From: Clostridia bacterium
GTDB lineage: Bacteria; Bacillota; Clostridia; Oscillospirales; Acutalibacteraceae
Assembly (NCBI GenBank): GCA_900766895.1
Contig: CAAFXF010000144.1
Span: 1 to 5,199 of the forward strand
Direction of reading: 5' to 3'
DNA: 5,199 nt
Made by a program: the position numbers and the translations under genes. Of this stretch, positions 1 through 5,199 are shown in pieces (within the stretch, counting starts at the first letter, position 1; each line of letters begins with the position of its first letter). The notes under the pieces are model-generated. The model was not told the DNA's origin. It saw nothing but the letters and a program-made list of their open reading frames with translations, and did no database searches.

Positions 1-2569
1 ACGCATAATCCTTTGCATTTACAAAGTCGTCACCGTTAACATCCATATAAGAGATATTGTTTACATCAACTCGTTTGTCGGGCACCTGATTGTAATAGAA
101 CATACTCCACATAGAATAAAGCCATGCGCCTGTTTTTGTATCAAGGCTTCCGCAATGCTTGCAGGAATAAATAACGCTGTAAGGTTCAACATTTAACGCC
201 CCGCTGACTTGAGTTGACTGTGGCTCGTTATACACTCGAACAAGACGGTATTCGTGTGCAAGAGGCGCACCCTGCTGATTACCTGTTGAAAGGTTGCACA
301 AATCGCAGGTGTCAACATAAATCTCACCCGTCAGGCAGTTTGCCTCGGTAATAACCGTATGCTTATAATATCCCTCAATCCATTCCTTATGAACAATCTC
401 GGAGGTTTCCTTTTGGGTACAGCCCTCACGGGTACAGGTCGGTGTTGACAAAACATGCCCCGGCTTATCTGCTATATCTACCTCAACATTCTCATAAGCA
501 TGACCGAGAGGGTCAATTACGTATTCATAATATTCTCCGCATCTTACACAGGTTGCATGCCCCGCTCCTGCATTTTCGCAATCGGCAGGAGTATCCACAA
601 CCTTTTGGCTTGTGTATGCAAAATGCCCCTTTGCAGGAACAACCTCTACCTTTTCACTTGAGCAACGGGAGCAAAGATAGGTTTTGGAACCGTCCTCGGT
701 ACAGGTTGCAAAAACATTAAGGTCGGTCTGCAAAACATAGTTGTGGCCCAATGCATCAACTACATCATCTTTTTTTGTTGCACCGCACGCCTGACAGGTA
801 TAGTTAGTTTGTCCCTTAGTGGTACATGTAGGCTCTATTGTTTGAGTGGCAACCCAATCATGAGAACCTACTGCCTCAAGGGTAACATTTCTTGTTTCAC
901 CGCAAATATCGCACTTATCACGCCTTAAGCCGTTTGTCGTGCAGGTTACATTTACAACTACGGTAGGAGTATATTCACCCTCTATCCACGCAGTATGCTC
1001 CGTTTGACAGGTTTCGGTACCGCAAACAGTACAGATATAGTATTTGTAGATATGTCCGTCAACATCGGTTTTATCTTCCGTTCTTGTCGGATTTTCAAGA
1101 TCAACCGTATGGTCAACCATGGGGATAGCCTCTGTTACATCCTGGTCACATACAGAGCAATGACCTGTCCTTGAACCGTCCTGTGTACAGGTCGGTTGGC
1201 TTGTAACAACCCAATTATCAACGGTATGACCTGTGCTTGCCACAGCATTTCTTTGAGTTACGCCGCAGCCCTCAACAGTACAGGTATACTTTTCCCAGCC
1301 GGCAGATGTACAGGTTGCATTGCAGTCGTAGGTATAATATCCGTCAACCCAAACGTACTTTTTATTTACTGTTCCGCTTTCCTCGGTTTCTACATGCTTT
1401 GGAACAGTTTTCTCATCACCGCACAGAGAGCATTTTGTAAACTCTCTGATATGTCCGTCAACCTCCGTGTCATCCTGTGTTGAAAGGACCTCATAGTTGT
1501 GACCTGTTGCCTTAATTGTTGACGTTGAAATAACGGTATCGCAATCGTCGCAATAAACCTGCTGTTGACCGTCGGTGGTGCAGGTTGCAGGAGTGATAAT
1601 TTCTATATGTGTATTTTCGTGAACGCAGGCATCGAGAGGGACAAAGGTGTATCCTCTTGATTCTGCGTGAGTCTGTGCCGTTGAGCCCGTATAGCCATGA
1701 ACGGTAAACTCCTGTGTCGAAGTAAGCTTCGTATTATTAAAAGCAAGTTCGGCAATGGAGCAATCACGATTGTAAATATACGCATCACGAAGATGGAATG
1801 AATCTGCAAAGCCACGACCCGAAATCTTTGTAATCTGCTCCGGAATTTCAATAGATGTGAGTCTTGAGTTATAAAACGCCCATTCACCTACGTCACTTAC
1901 GGTCGGGCCCCAATTGATAGTAGCAAGGTTTGAACAGTTATAAAAGCACTCAACAGGTATTTCGGTTAATCCGCTGCCAAAGGTAACCTCCGCCAAGCCC
2001 GAGCAGTTAACAAACGCACCTGTTCCAAGGCTTGTAAGGCTGTCGGGAAGCACAATCTTTTTAAGTGCCGTACATTCACGAAAGGCTACTGTTTCAATGG
2101 TTTCAAGCCCTTCGGGGAAAACAATACTTTCAAGCGATACGCATTGACGAAATGCACCGTATGAAAGAGTGTTTGTACCCGCATATCCACCGGTAGCACC
2201 GGAGCCTCTGATAATTTTCAGAGTTGACGGAAGCTGAACAGAGGTAAGGTTTTCACACTTAAAAAATGAGTACTCACCTATACCTGTTACACCCTCTTCG
2301 ACAATAACGGTTTTGATTTGTTCCTTAACATTTGTCCAAGGGACCTGATGATTTGAGCCCAAATTAGTATCCCTAAAATCATACATATCGCCTTGACCCG
2401 AAATTGTAAGAGTACCCGTATCGGAATCAAAGGTGTACTGCAAATTAGGACCGGGTACGGTAACTGCCGATGCATCAACCACCATAACAGACATAAAGGT
2501 TGACACAACAAGAACAACGCTCATAACAAGCGAAAGCACCCTTTTCCTTACTGATTTGTTATTTTTCAA
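1..2569 (-). CDS. Secreted BspA-like LRR protein with Cys/His repeat array and C-terminal dockerin (3' end beyond window)
   Basis: The frame is open for 856 codons from a TTG at 2569 to the left edge, so the C-terminus is missing. Residues 1-35 form a signal peptide: basic start (KNNKSVRKR), hydrophobic core, likely cleavage after ASA. Residues 40-80 resemble the N-terminal strand module that precedes BspA LRRs (GTLTISGQGDM, then PW). Residues 81-285 are LRR_5-type repeats, with motifs such as LTSVQLPSTLKII and LKKIVLPDSLTSLGTGAF, closed by the typical GYTGSTAQTHAESRGYTFV segment (292-310). Residues 314-810 are a Cys/His-rich repeat array. Residues 843-854 are a calcium-loop motif, DVNGDDFVNAKD, as in type I dockerins. 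I infer a cell-surface or cohesin-bound protein used for adhesion or carbohydrate binding; no enzyme domain is visible. TTG is preferred over an in-frame GTG (2578) and ATG (2602) because GGGTGA lies 5 nt upstream of it and a TATAAT box overlaps the ATG. Confidence 0.88.
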   Translation of the reverse strand, partial: MKNNKSVRKRVLSLVMSVVLVVSTFMSVMVVDASAVTVPGPNLQYTFDSDTGTLTISGQGDMYDFRDTNLGSNHQVPWTNVKEQIKTVIVEEGVTGIGEYSFFKCENLTSVQLPSTLKIIRGSGATGGYAGTNTLSYGAFRQCVSLESIVFPEGLETIETVAFRECTALKKIVLPDSLTSLGTGAFVNCSGLAEVTFGSGLTEIPVECFYNCSNLATINWGPTVSDVGEWAFYNSRLTSIEIPEQITKISGRGFADSFHLRDAYIYNRDCSIAELAFNNTKLTSTQEFTVHGYTGSTAQTHAESRGYTFVPLDACVHENTHIEIITPATCTTDGQQQVYCDDCDTVISTSTIKATGHNYEVLSTQDDTEVDGHIREFTKCSLCGDEKTVPKHVETEESGTVNKKYVWVDGYYTYDCNATCTSAGWEKYTCTVEGCGVTQRNAVASTGHTVDNWVVTSQPTCTQDGSRTGHCSVCDQDVTEAIPMVDHTVDLENPTRTEDKTDVDGHIYKYYICTVCGTETCQTEHTAWIEGEYTPTVVVNVTCTTNGLRRDKCDICGETRNVTLEAVGSHDWVATQTIEPTCTTKGQTNYTCQACGATKKDDVVDALGHNYVLQTDLNVFATCTEDGSKTYLCSRCSSEKVEVVPAKGHFAYTSQKVVDTPADCENAGAGHATCVRCGEYYEYVIDPLGHAYENVEVDIADKPGHVLSTPTCTREGCTQKETSEIVHKEWIEGYYKHTVITEANCLTGEIYVDTCDLCNLSTGNQQGAPLAHEYRLVRVYNEPQSTQVSGALNVEPYSVIYSCKHCGSLDTKTGAWLYSMWSMFYYNQVPDKRVDVNNISYMDVNGDDFVNAKDYA
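2..64 (-). other. First calcium-binding loop of a probable dockerin domain (partial)
   Basis: The last residues visible before the edge (836-856) contain DVNGDDFVNAKD. This matches the dockerin/EF-hand-like loop with ligands at loop positions 1, 3, 5, 9 and 12: D843, N845, D847, N851, D854. Type I dockerins have two such loops about 20-25 residues apart and sit at protein ends, so the second loop should lie just outside the window. Dockerins bind cohesin modules on scaffoldins, which would place this protein on a cellulosome-like or cell-surface scaffold. Only one loop is seen, so a lone EF-hand-like loop cannot be excluded. Confidence 0.75.
140..1630 (-). repeat. Cys/His repeat array (C-x9-C-x2-C-x12/13-H) within the secreted protein
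   Basis: Residues 314-810 hold eight units with the spacing C-x9-C-x2-C-x12/13-H: C330/340/343/H357, C420/430/435/H448 (a C-x4-C variant), C461/471/474/H487, C543/553/556/H570, C582/592/595/H609, C623/633/636/H649, C664/674/677/H690 and C745/755/758/H772. Most begin (A/P)TCTxxG and end near GH. Shorter half-units of type C-x2-C-x8-H occur at C380/C383/H392 and C513/C516/H525, with degenerate ones at C712/C717/H727 and C803/C806. Repeats of this look (ATCTxxGxxxYxCxxCG...GH) are common in Clostridia surface proteins next to LRR, Ig-like or dockerin modules. Metal binding is plausible from the residues but is not established. Confidence 0.8.
1634..2329 (-). repeat. BspA-type leucine-rich repeats (LRR_5) within the secreted protein
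   Basis: Protein-level repeats at residues ~81-312 with a period near 23 residues. The pattern is roughly aF-xxC-xxLxxIxLPxxLxxIgxxAF. Clear units begin near S101 (SFFKCENLTSVQLP), A139 (AFRQCVSLESIVFP), A162 (AFRECTALKKIVLP), A185 (AFVNCSGLAEVTF), C208 (CFYNCSNLATINW) and A231 (AFYNSRLTSIEIP). The small Cys in the xxC position is the usual one for this family. Between I120 and T134 a Gly-rich insert (RGSGATGGYAGTNT) breaks the period. BspA-like LRRs generally mediate binding to host or microbial surfaces; the ligand here is unknown. Confidence 0.85.
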
Positions 2570-2574
2570 AATAA

Positions 2575-2580
2575 TCACCC
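2575..2580 (-). promoter_or_regulatory. Ribosome binding site deciding the TTG start of the LRR protein
   Basis: On the minus strand GGGTGA lies 5 nt before the TTG at 2569 and matches the GGTGA part of the anti-Shine-Dalgarno complement. Neither the in-frame GTG at 2578 nor the ATG at 2602 has a purine-rich site at the right distance, so TTG is the favoured start. Confidence 0.55.
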
Positions 2581-2593
2581 GTCTTATTACATA

Positions 2594-2623
2594 ATTATAC
2601 ATTTACATTTTATCACATAGCAG
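2594..2623 (-). promoter_or_regulatory. Candidate promoter of the LRR/dockerin gene
   Basis: On the minus strand a perfect TATAAT -10 box lies at 2599-2594. The best -35 match 18 bp upstream is weak: CTGCTA at 2623-2618, three of six positions matching. Transcription would start near 2587, giving a leader of about 18 nt that just includes the GGGTGA site. The weak -35 box suggests a low-activity or activator-dependent promoter, or a chance match. Confidence 0.45.
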
Positions 2624-2656
2624 GAAAATATTGTAGATACAAATCACACAAAAAAT

Positions 2657-2681
2657 GACCACCTGGTTTGTGCAGGTGGTC
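2657..2681 (-). terminator. Rho-independent terminator of mltG
   Basis: A perfect 9-bp stem (GACCACCTG 2657-2665, CAGGTGGTC 2673-2681) with a 7-nt loop lies 29 nt after the mltG stop. In the minus direction it is followed by AUUUUUU. A T-rich run also follows on the plus strand (TAAAATTTTTT), so it could act both ways. It lies before the LRR gene promoter, separating the two transcripts. Confidence 0.85.
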
Positions 2682-2710
2682 TAAAATTTTTTCCTATAAC
2701 ATTTTCAAAA

Positions 2711-3754
2711 TTATTTCCATGGATACTGCTTTTGAAGCCGTACAAATTCGTCATAATCCTTTGCAAAGTGAAATTCCTGCTGTAAATCAGAGAAAAAGTA
2801 AAGGTAATCGGTTTGGGGATAATTCACCACAGCATCAATAATCTCCATTCCGCTGTTTGTTATCGGACCTGCCGGCAAGCCTTGGCAACGATAGGTGTAA
2901 TATGCATCGTAAACCTCTTGTGAAAAGCCATGGCTGTCACGCAGGTCACGGGCATAAAAGTATGTTACATCCGACTGAAGCTTAGCACCTTTATTCAATC
3001 TGTTCATAAAAACGGACGCAATGTTCTTTGCGGATTTTTGACCGAGTGCCTCCTCCTGAACAACAGAGGCAAGGGTTATTAGCTCAAACATTGACATATT
3101 GTTATTCTCGCAAAAGGCGGTCATATCATCGGTTATACGATAATCAAAGGCTTCAAGCATTTGCTCGGCAATATCTACTGCATCACTGTTCATTGCAAAA
3201 TCATAGGTTGCCGGAAACAAAAAGCCCTCAAGCTTATAGCCGATAATATCTGTATCGGGTACAGTTTTCAAAAAATCAAAATCAAAGCCGTCGGTGGATT
3301 TGCACACTTCAAGAAAATCGTTTGCCTTGCAAATATTATTCTTTTCCAAAATGTCTGCAATTTGCATAACATTTGTACCTTCGGGAATACAAACCTTAAC
3401 CGATTTATGAGATATGTCGGGATTTTGTAGCTTTTTCGCAATATCCTCATAGCTCATATTTGAATTCATATTATACTCACCGTTGATATATTCAAAATCC
3501 GGATAATGACTGCTCATCCAATTTGTCCACACGGTATCGGACACAATTACTCCATTTGCGGCAAGCTTTTGCCCAACCTCGTATTCAAAATCACTTTTTT
3601 CTATAATCAAGGTATAAGGCTTATCCTCTTGATTTTCACCTGCAATGTCGTTGTTTACAATACCGTAAACATATACACCTGCCACTGCTAAAGCAATAAC
3701 AATCAGTATAACAAGCAAAATTACGGGTAGCTTTGAACGTTTTTTATTTGCCAT
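2711..3754 (-). CDS. mltG: Endolytic murein transglycosylase MltG (YceG-like)
   Basis: A complete 347-residue protein, normal for the family. MltG cleaves nascent peptidoglycan glycan strands inside the chain near synthesis sites and is thought to set glycan length by terminating polymerisation. It is a bitopic membrane protein: basic N-terminus, TM helix ~9-31, then the extracytoplasmic part. Residues ~46-140 form the LysM-like subdomain (PYTLIIEKSDFEYEVGQKL; VKVCIPEGTNVMQIADIL). The catalytic domain shows LEGFLFPATY (175-184), LASVVQEEA (228-236), IASVFMNRL (245-253), LQSD (259-262), GLPAGPITNSG (292-302) and YLYFFSD (317-323). By alignment with ASIVEKE in E. coli, E235 is the expected catalytic Glu; the preceding Glu-Lys is Gln-Glu here. 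LQSDVT and NSG replace the usual LQSDPT and NPG, mild deviations unlikely to inactivate it. The ATG has GGAGG 8 nt upstream. It appears monocistronic. Confidence 0.95.
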   Translation of the reverse strand: MANKKRSKLPVILLVILIVIALAVAGVYVYGIVNNDIAGENQEDKPYTLIIEKSDFEYEVGQKLAANGVIVSDTVWTNWMSSHYPDFEYINGEYNMNSNMSYEDIAKKLQNPDISHKSVKVCIPEGTNVMQIADILEKNNICKANDFLEVCKSTDGFDFDFLKTVPDTDIIGYKLEGFLFPATYDFAMNSDAVDIAEQMLEAFDYRITDDMTAFCENNNMSMFELITLASVVQEEALGQKSAKNIASVFMNRLNKGAKLQSDVTYFYARDLRDSHGFSQEVYDAYYTYRCQGLPAGPITNSGMEIIDAVVNYPQTDYLYFFSDLQQEFHFAKDYDEFVRLQKQYPWK

Positions 3755-3761
3755 CAGTATT

Positions 3762-3766
3762 CCTCC
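3762..3766 (-). promoter_or_regulatory. Ribosome binding site of mltG
   Basis: On the minus strand GGAGG(A) lies 7-8 nt before the ATG at 3754, near-ideal spacing, and supports this start. Confidence 0.8.
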
Positions 3767-3794
3767 GAGTATTATTATTGAAGATTACAGATAT

Positions 3795-3824
3795 ATCATA
3801 CATTCAACGCACATTATTTGTCAA
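3795..3824 (-). promoter_or_regulatory. Promoter of mltG
   Basis: On the minus strand a perfect TTGACA (3824-3819) is followed after 18 bp by TATGAT (3800-3795), a near-consensus housekeeping sigma-A promoter. The start would be near 3788, with a leader of about 34 nt carrying the GGAGG site. No riboswitch-sized leader is present. Confidence 0.75.
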
Positions 3825-3869
3825 CCATATGTTTTTTTGATACAGAATGACAAAAAGTGTCGAATTTTG

Positions 3870-3898
3870 TTGATTTAGAAAAACAATGATGTTATATT
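3870..3898 (+). promoter_or_regulatory. Extended -10 promoter of the membrane protein gene
   Basis: TTGATT (3870-3875), a 17-bp spacer and TATATT (3893-3898), with TG one base before the -10 box (TGtTATATT, extended -10). The predicted start is near 3905, giving a leader of about 19 nt. It diverges from the mltG promoter, with the two -35 boxes about 45 bp apart. Confidence 0.75.
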
Positions 3899-3911
3899 AA
3901 TCTATATATTC

Positions 3912-3919
3912 GGAGGTGA
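3912..3919 (+). promoter_or_regulatory. Ribosome binding site of the membrane protein gene
   Basis: GGAGGTGA is a full match to the anti-Shine-Dalgarno complement, and GGAGG ends 7 nt before the ATG at 3924. A second ATG at 3920 is in another frame that soon closes and lies too close to the site, so 3924 is the start. Confidence 0.8.
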
Positions 3920-3923
3920 ATGA

Positions 3924-4910
3924 ATGCGAAAAACCAAAGTAATATTCATTATTGCATTAAGCATGGCAATTACCGTAAGCACTGCTATTACGGGATTTAC
4001 TGCATATTCATATGACGACAGTATGCTCACCGACACCTCTTGGACGGAAAGCGAAAATGCCGTTACAAAATCCGTATCATATGACACTGAAAACGGTATT
4101 GCCGAGTGTACAATAAGCTATCTTATTGATGAAAACAACAGCTGTGCATATTTTCAAATCCTTGCCGTCAATGCTCAAATCAAAAAGAACAGCAGCATAC
4201 AAATTGAATTTGACATAGACTCCGACACGGAGAAATATTCCTTTTACATTGATAAGGAGGGTGTTAACGGAAGCACTGATGTGTGTAAGAAATTCAGTGC
4301 AGGATGCAGCTTTTTCAACGCACAAAGCACAGGAAGCGGAATGTATGTTGTTGCGCTTGACGTAAAAACAAAGGCACTCGAAAACAGGATGAAAATTGCA
4401 TTATGTGTTGATAATATCAAATTTAATCTGATTGACGGAGTCGCCCTAAATAAGATTACAACTACCAAAAAGACTACAACGGCCAAGGTAAGAGCAACAA
4501 GAACTGACAACACTCTGTATTCAGCCGATGGCATTACAGTTGAAAAGGGAAACGCAAATAATCCCGAAAAAGAGGATAAATCCACAAAGTTTACAGCCTC
4601 TCACAAATACACAAGGGCTAACAGCAATAGCGATTCATCCCCAACAAAATACCGAGCATCCGTCATTTACTCCACCGAAAAGAGCGGTGCTTCTCCCGAG
4701 ACGGCAAGTCAAATAATCTATAACCCAAAAGCATCAGATAATGCAAAAGGTAAACGGCAAATACTTATTATAACAGGTGGAGTGTTAGGAGCATTAGGTC
4801 TGTTGCTGATAGGCTTTTCCGCAGGGCACCTAAATGCCGAAAAGAAAAAATCCAAAGATAGCACAGAAGAAGAGACCTCTCTGAACGACGAGGACGATTT
4901 TGAGTTTTAA
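3924..4910 (+). CDS. Uncharacterised exported single-pass membrane protein
   Basis: A complete 328-residue protein that I do not recognise as a named family. Residues 1-27 are a signal peptide: MRKTK, a hydrophobic core to about residue 22, likely cleavage near GFTA/YSY. Residues 28-175 look like a compact ectodomain with alternating hydrophobic strands and four of its five cysteines spaced as C62/C74 and C121/C128 (the fifth is C161), possibly disulfides or chance. Residues 178-275 are a low-complexity Thr/Lys/Ser/Asn-rich linker starting ITTTKKTTTAK, like a wall-spanning stalk. Residues 279-299 are a TM helix (ILIITGGVLGALGLLLIGF) and 302-328 a charged tail: KKKSK, then acidic EEE and NDEDDFEF. 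I infer type I topology, ectodomain out and tail in. It has its own promoter, divergent from mltG, and its own terminator. A role in envelope sensing or assembly is only a guess; no LPXTG motif, catalytic motif or known binding domain is visible. Confidence 0.88.
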   Translation: MRKTKVIFIIALSMAITVSTAITGFTAYSYDDSMLTDTSWTESENAVTKSVSYDTENGIAECTISYLIDENNSCAYFQILAVNAQIKKNSSIQIEFDIDSDTEKYSFYIDKEGVNGSTDVCKKFSAGCSFFNAQSTGSGMYVVALDVKTKALENRMKIALCVDNIKFNLIDGVALNKITTTKKTTTAKVRATRTDNTLYSADGITVEKGNANNPEKEDKSTKFTASHKYTRANSNSDSSPTKYRASVIYSTEKSGASPETASQIIYNPKASDNAKGKRQILIITGGVLGALGLLLIGFSAGHLNAEKKKSKDSTEEETSLNDEDDFEF

Positions 4911-4914
4911 GAAT

Positions 4915-4953
4915 AAAAACGGCTTAGCTTCGTTTTGAAGCCAAGTCGTTTTT
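4915..4953 (+). terminator. Strong, probably bidirectional rho-independent terminator
   Basis: A 17-position stem (4915-4931 with 4937-4953) with one A-C mismatch, one G-U pair and a 5-nt loop (GTTTT). A run of A pairs with a run of T at the stem base (AAAAACG/CGTTTTT), so a U-tract follows the GC-rich stem in both directions. It starts 5 nt after the plus-strand stop and 19 nt from the stop of the convergent minus-strand gene, so it probably ends both. Confidence 0.9.
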
Positions 4954-4971
4954 GTTTACATACAGTATAAT

Positions 4972-5199
4972 TTATCTGTTGTTATAATCGTCGTTGATTG
5001 CGGTTGACCAATCGGCTGTCAGCGGAGCACAGGCTCTTATATTGCAACAAGCATCTGAAACTGTGTCATAAACTACACCTGTTCCCTGTTTGTCTGCGTG
5101 ATAGTTTACGGCTCTGTCCTCGTTGATGCCGAAATGCTTTGCGGTTTCAACTGCGTCAATGTTGGCACCGATGAAAAGAAATTCCCAACCGTACTTTTC
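4972..5199 (-). CDS. VWA-domain protein, C-terminal fragment (5' end beyond window)
   Basis: Seventy-five codons plus TAA are open from the right edge; the N-terminus is outside. The fragment begins EKYGWEFLFIGANIDAVETA, followed by HFGINEDRAVNY and, near the end, CAPLTADW. This matches from memory the C-terminal part of a small cytoplasmic VWA-like family common in Bacillota (about 230-250 residues) whose N-terminus carries the MIDAS motif (DRSGSM-type). The WEFLFIGANIDA stretch corresponds to a late core strand of the VWA fold. VWA domains bind partner proteins through a divalent metal; this family's function is not established, and the MIDAS residues are not in the window. The gene converges on the upstream membrane protein gene, sharing its terminator. 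Three cysteines (C51, C52, C57) lie in DACCNIRAC. Confidence 0.75.
   Translation of the reverse strand, partial: EKYGWEFLFIGANIDAVETAKHFGINEDRAVNYHADKQGTGVVYDTVSDACCNIRACAPLTADWSTAINDDYNNR

Noticed and set aside
442..1483. Small plus-strand open frames (442-720, 743-928, 1196-1483) as possible genes.
   Set aside because: They lie antisense to the continuous minus-strand LRR/Cys-repeat frame, have no good ribosome sites, and their composition reflects the complement of the repeats.
430..1600. Recurring short DNA words on the plus strand (for example ACAGGTTGCA near 549, 701 and 1311), suggestive of a CRISPR or other direct-repeat array.
   Set aside because: Spacing is irregular, the words are short, and they encode the (A/P)TCT motif of the Cys/His repeats in a continuous minus-strand frame. 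It is a coding repeat.
140..1630. CxxC pairs read as a DNA-binding zinc-finger or zinc-ribbon regulator.
   Set aside because: The protein has a clear signal peptide, LRRs and a dockerin loop, so it is exported; a cytoplasmic nucleic-acid role does not fit.
1603..2517. Minus-strand open frames at 1603-1887 and 2287-2517.
   Set aside because: They are in another frame of the same strand as the large secreted protein, whose LRR and signal peptide sequence explains these bases.
3028..3691. Plus-strand and alternate-frame open frames inside mltG.
   Set aside because: They overlap conserved MltG domain motifs in the true frame and show no family features of their own.
3825..3831. CATATG palindrome in the mltG promoter region as an operator.
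   Set aside because: Too short and AT-rich to separate from chance in this composition.
4077..4716. Minus-strand frames (4077-4325, 4244-4585) and a plus-strand frame (4528-4716) within the membrane protein gene.
   Set aside because: The 3924-4910 frame has a strong promoter, ribosome site, signal peptide, TM helix and terminator; these shorter frames have none of these signals.

Overview
The window looks like a chromosomal segment of a low-to-moderate-GC anaerobic Bacillota, most likely a gut Ruminococcus-type member of the Oscillospiraceae. The basis is a BspA-like leucine-rich-repeat surface protein that runs into a dockerin-type calcium-binding loop, strong GGAGG-type ribosome binding sites, and Clostridia-style MltG and VWA proteins. 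The genus is an inference; no rRNA or other marker gene is present.

Layout. (1) Bases 1-2569, minus strand: the N-terminal 856 residues of a large secreted protein whose C-terminus lies beyond the left edge. Its order is signal peptide, BspA-type LRR domain, a ~500-residue array of Cys/His repeats with near-constant spacing, and the first loop of a probable dockerin. (2) Bases 2570-2710: its promoter and start region plus the terminator of the next gene. (3) Bases 2711-3754, minus strand: mltG, an endolytic murein transglycosylase, apparently transcribed alone. (4) Bases 3755-3923: a divergent promoter region with a near-consensus promoter facing each way. (5) Bases 3924-4910, plus strand: an unrecognised single-pass membrane protein (signal peptide, ectodomain, Ser/Thr/Lys-rich linker, TM helix, acidic tail). 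(6) Bases 4911-4971: a strong hairpin terminator shared by two convergent genes. (7) Bases 4972-5199, minus strand: the C-terminal 75 residues of a VWA-domain protein that continues beyond the right edge.

Three of the four genes act at or outside the membrane: cell wall glycan processing (MltG), an unknown membrane-anchored ectodomain, and a secreted or scaffold-attached adhesin-like protein. Each seems to have its own promoter or terminator, so this is a set of neighbouring single-gene units rather than one operon. No mobile element, CRISPR array, tRNA or rRNA is visible. The most unusual content is the Cys/His repeat array and its higher-order organisation in the first protein, and the uncharacterised membrane protein divergent from mltG.
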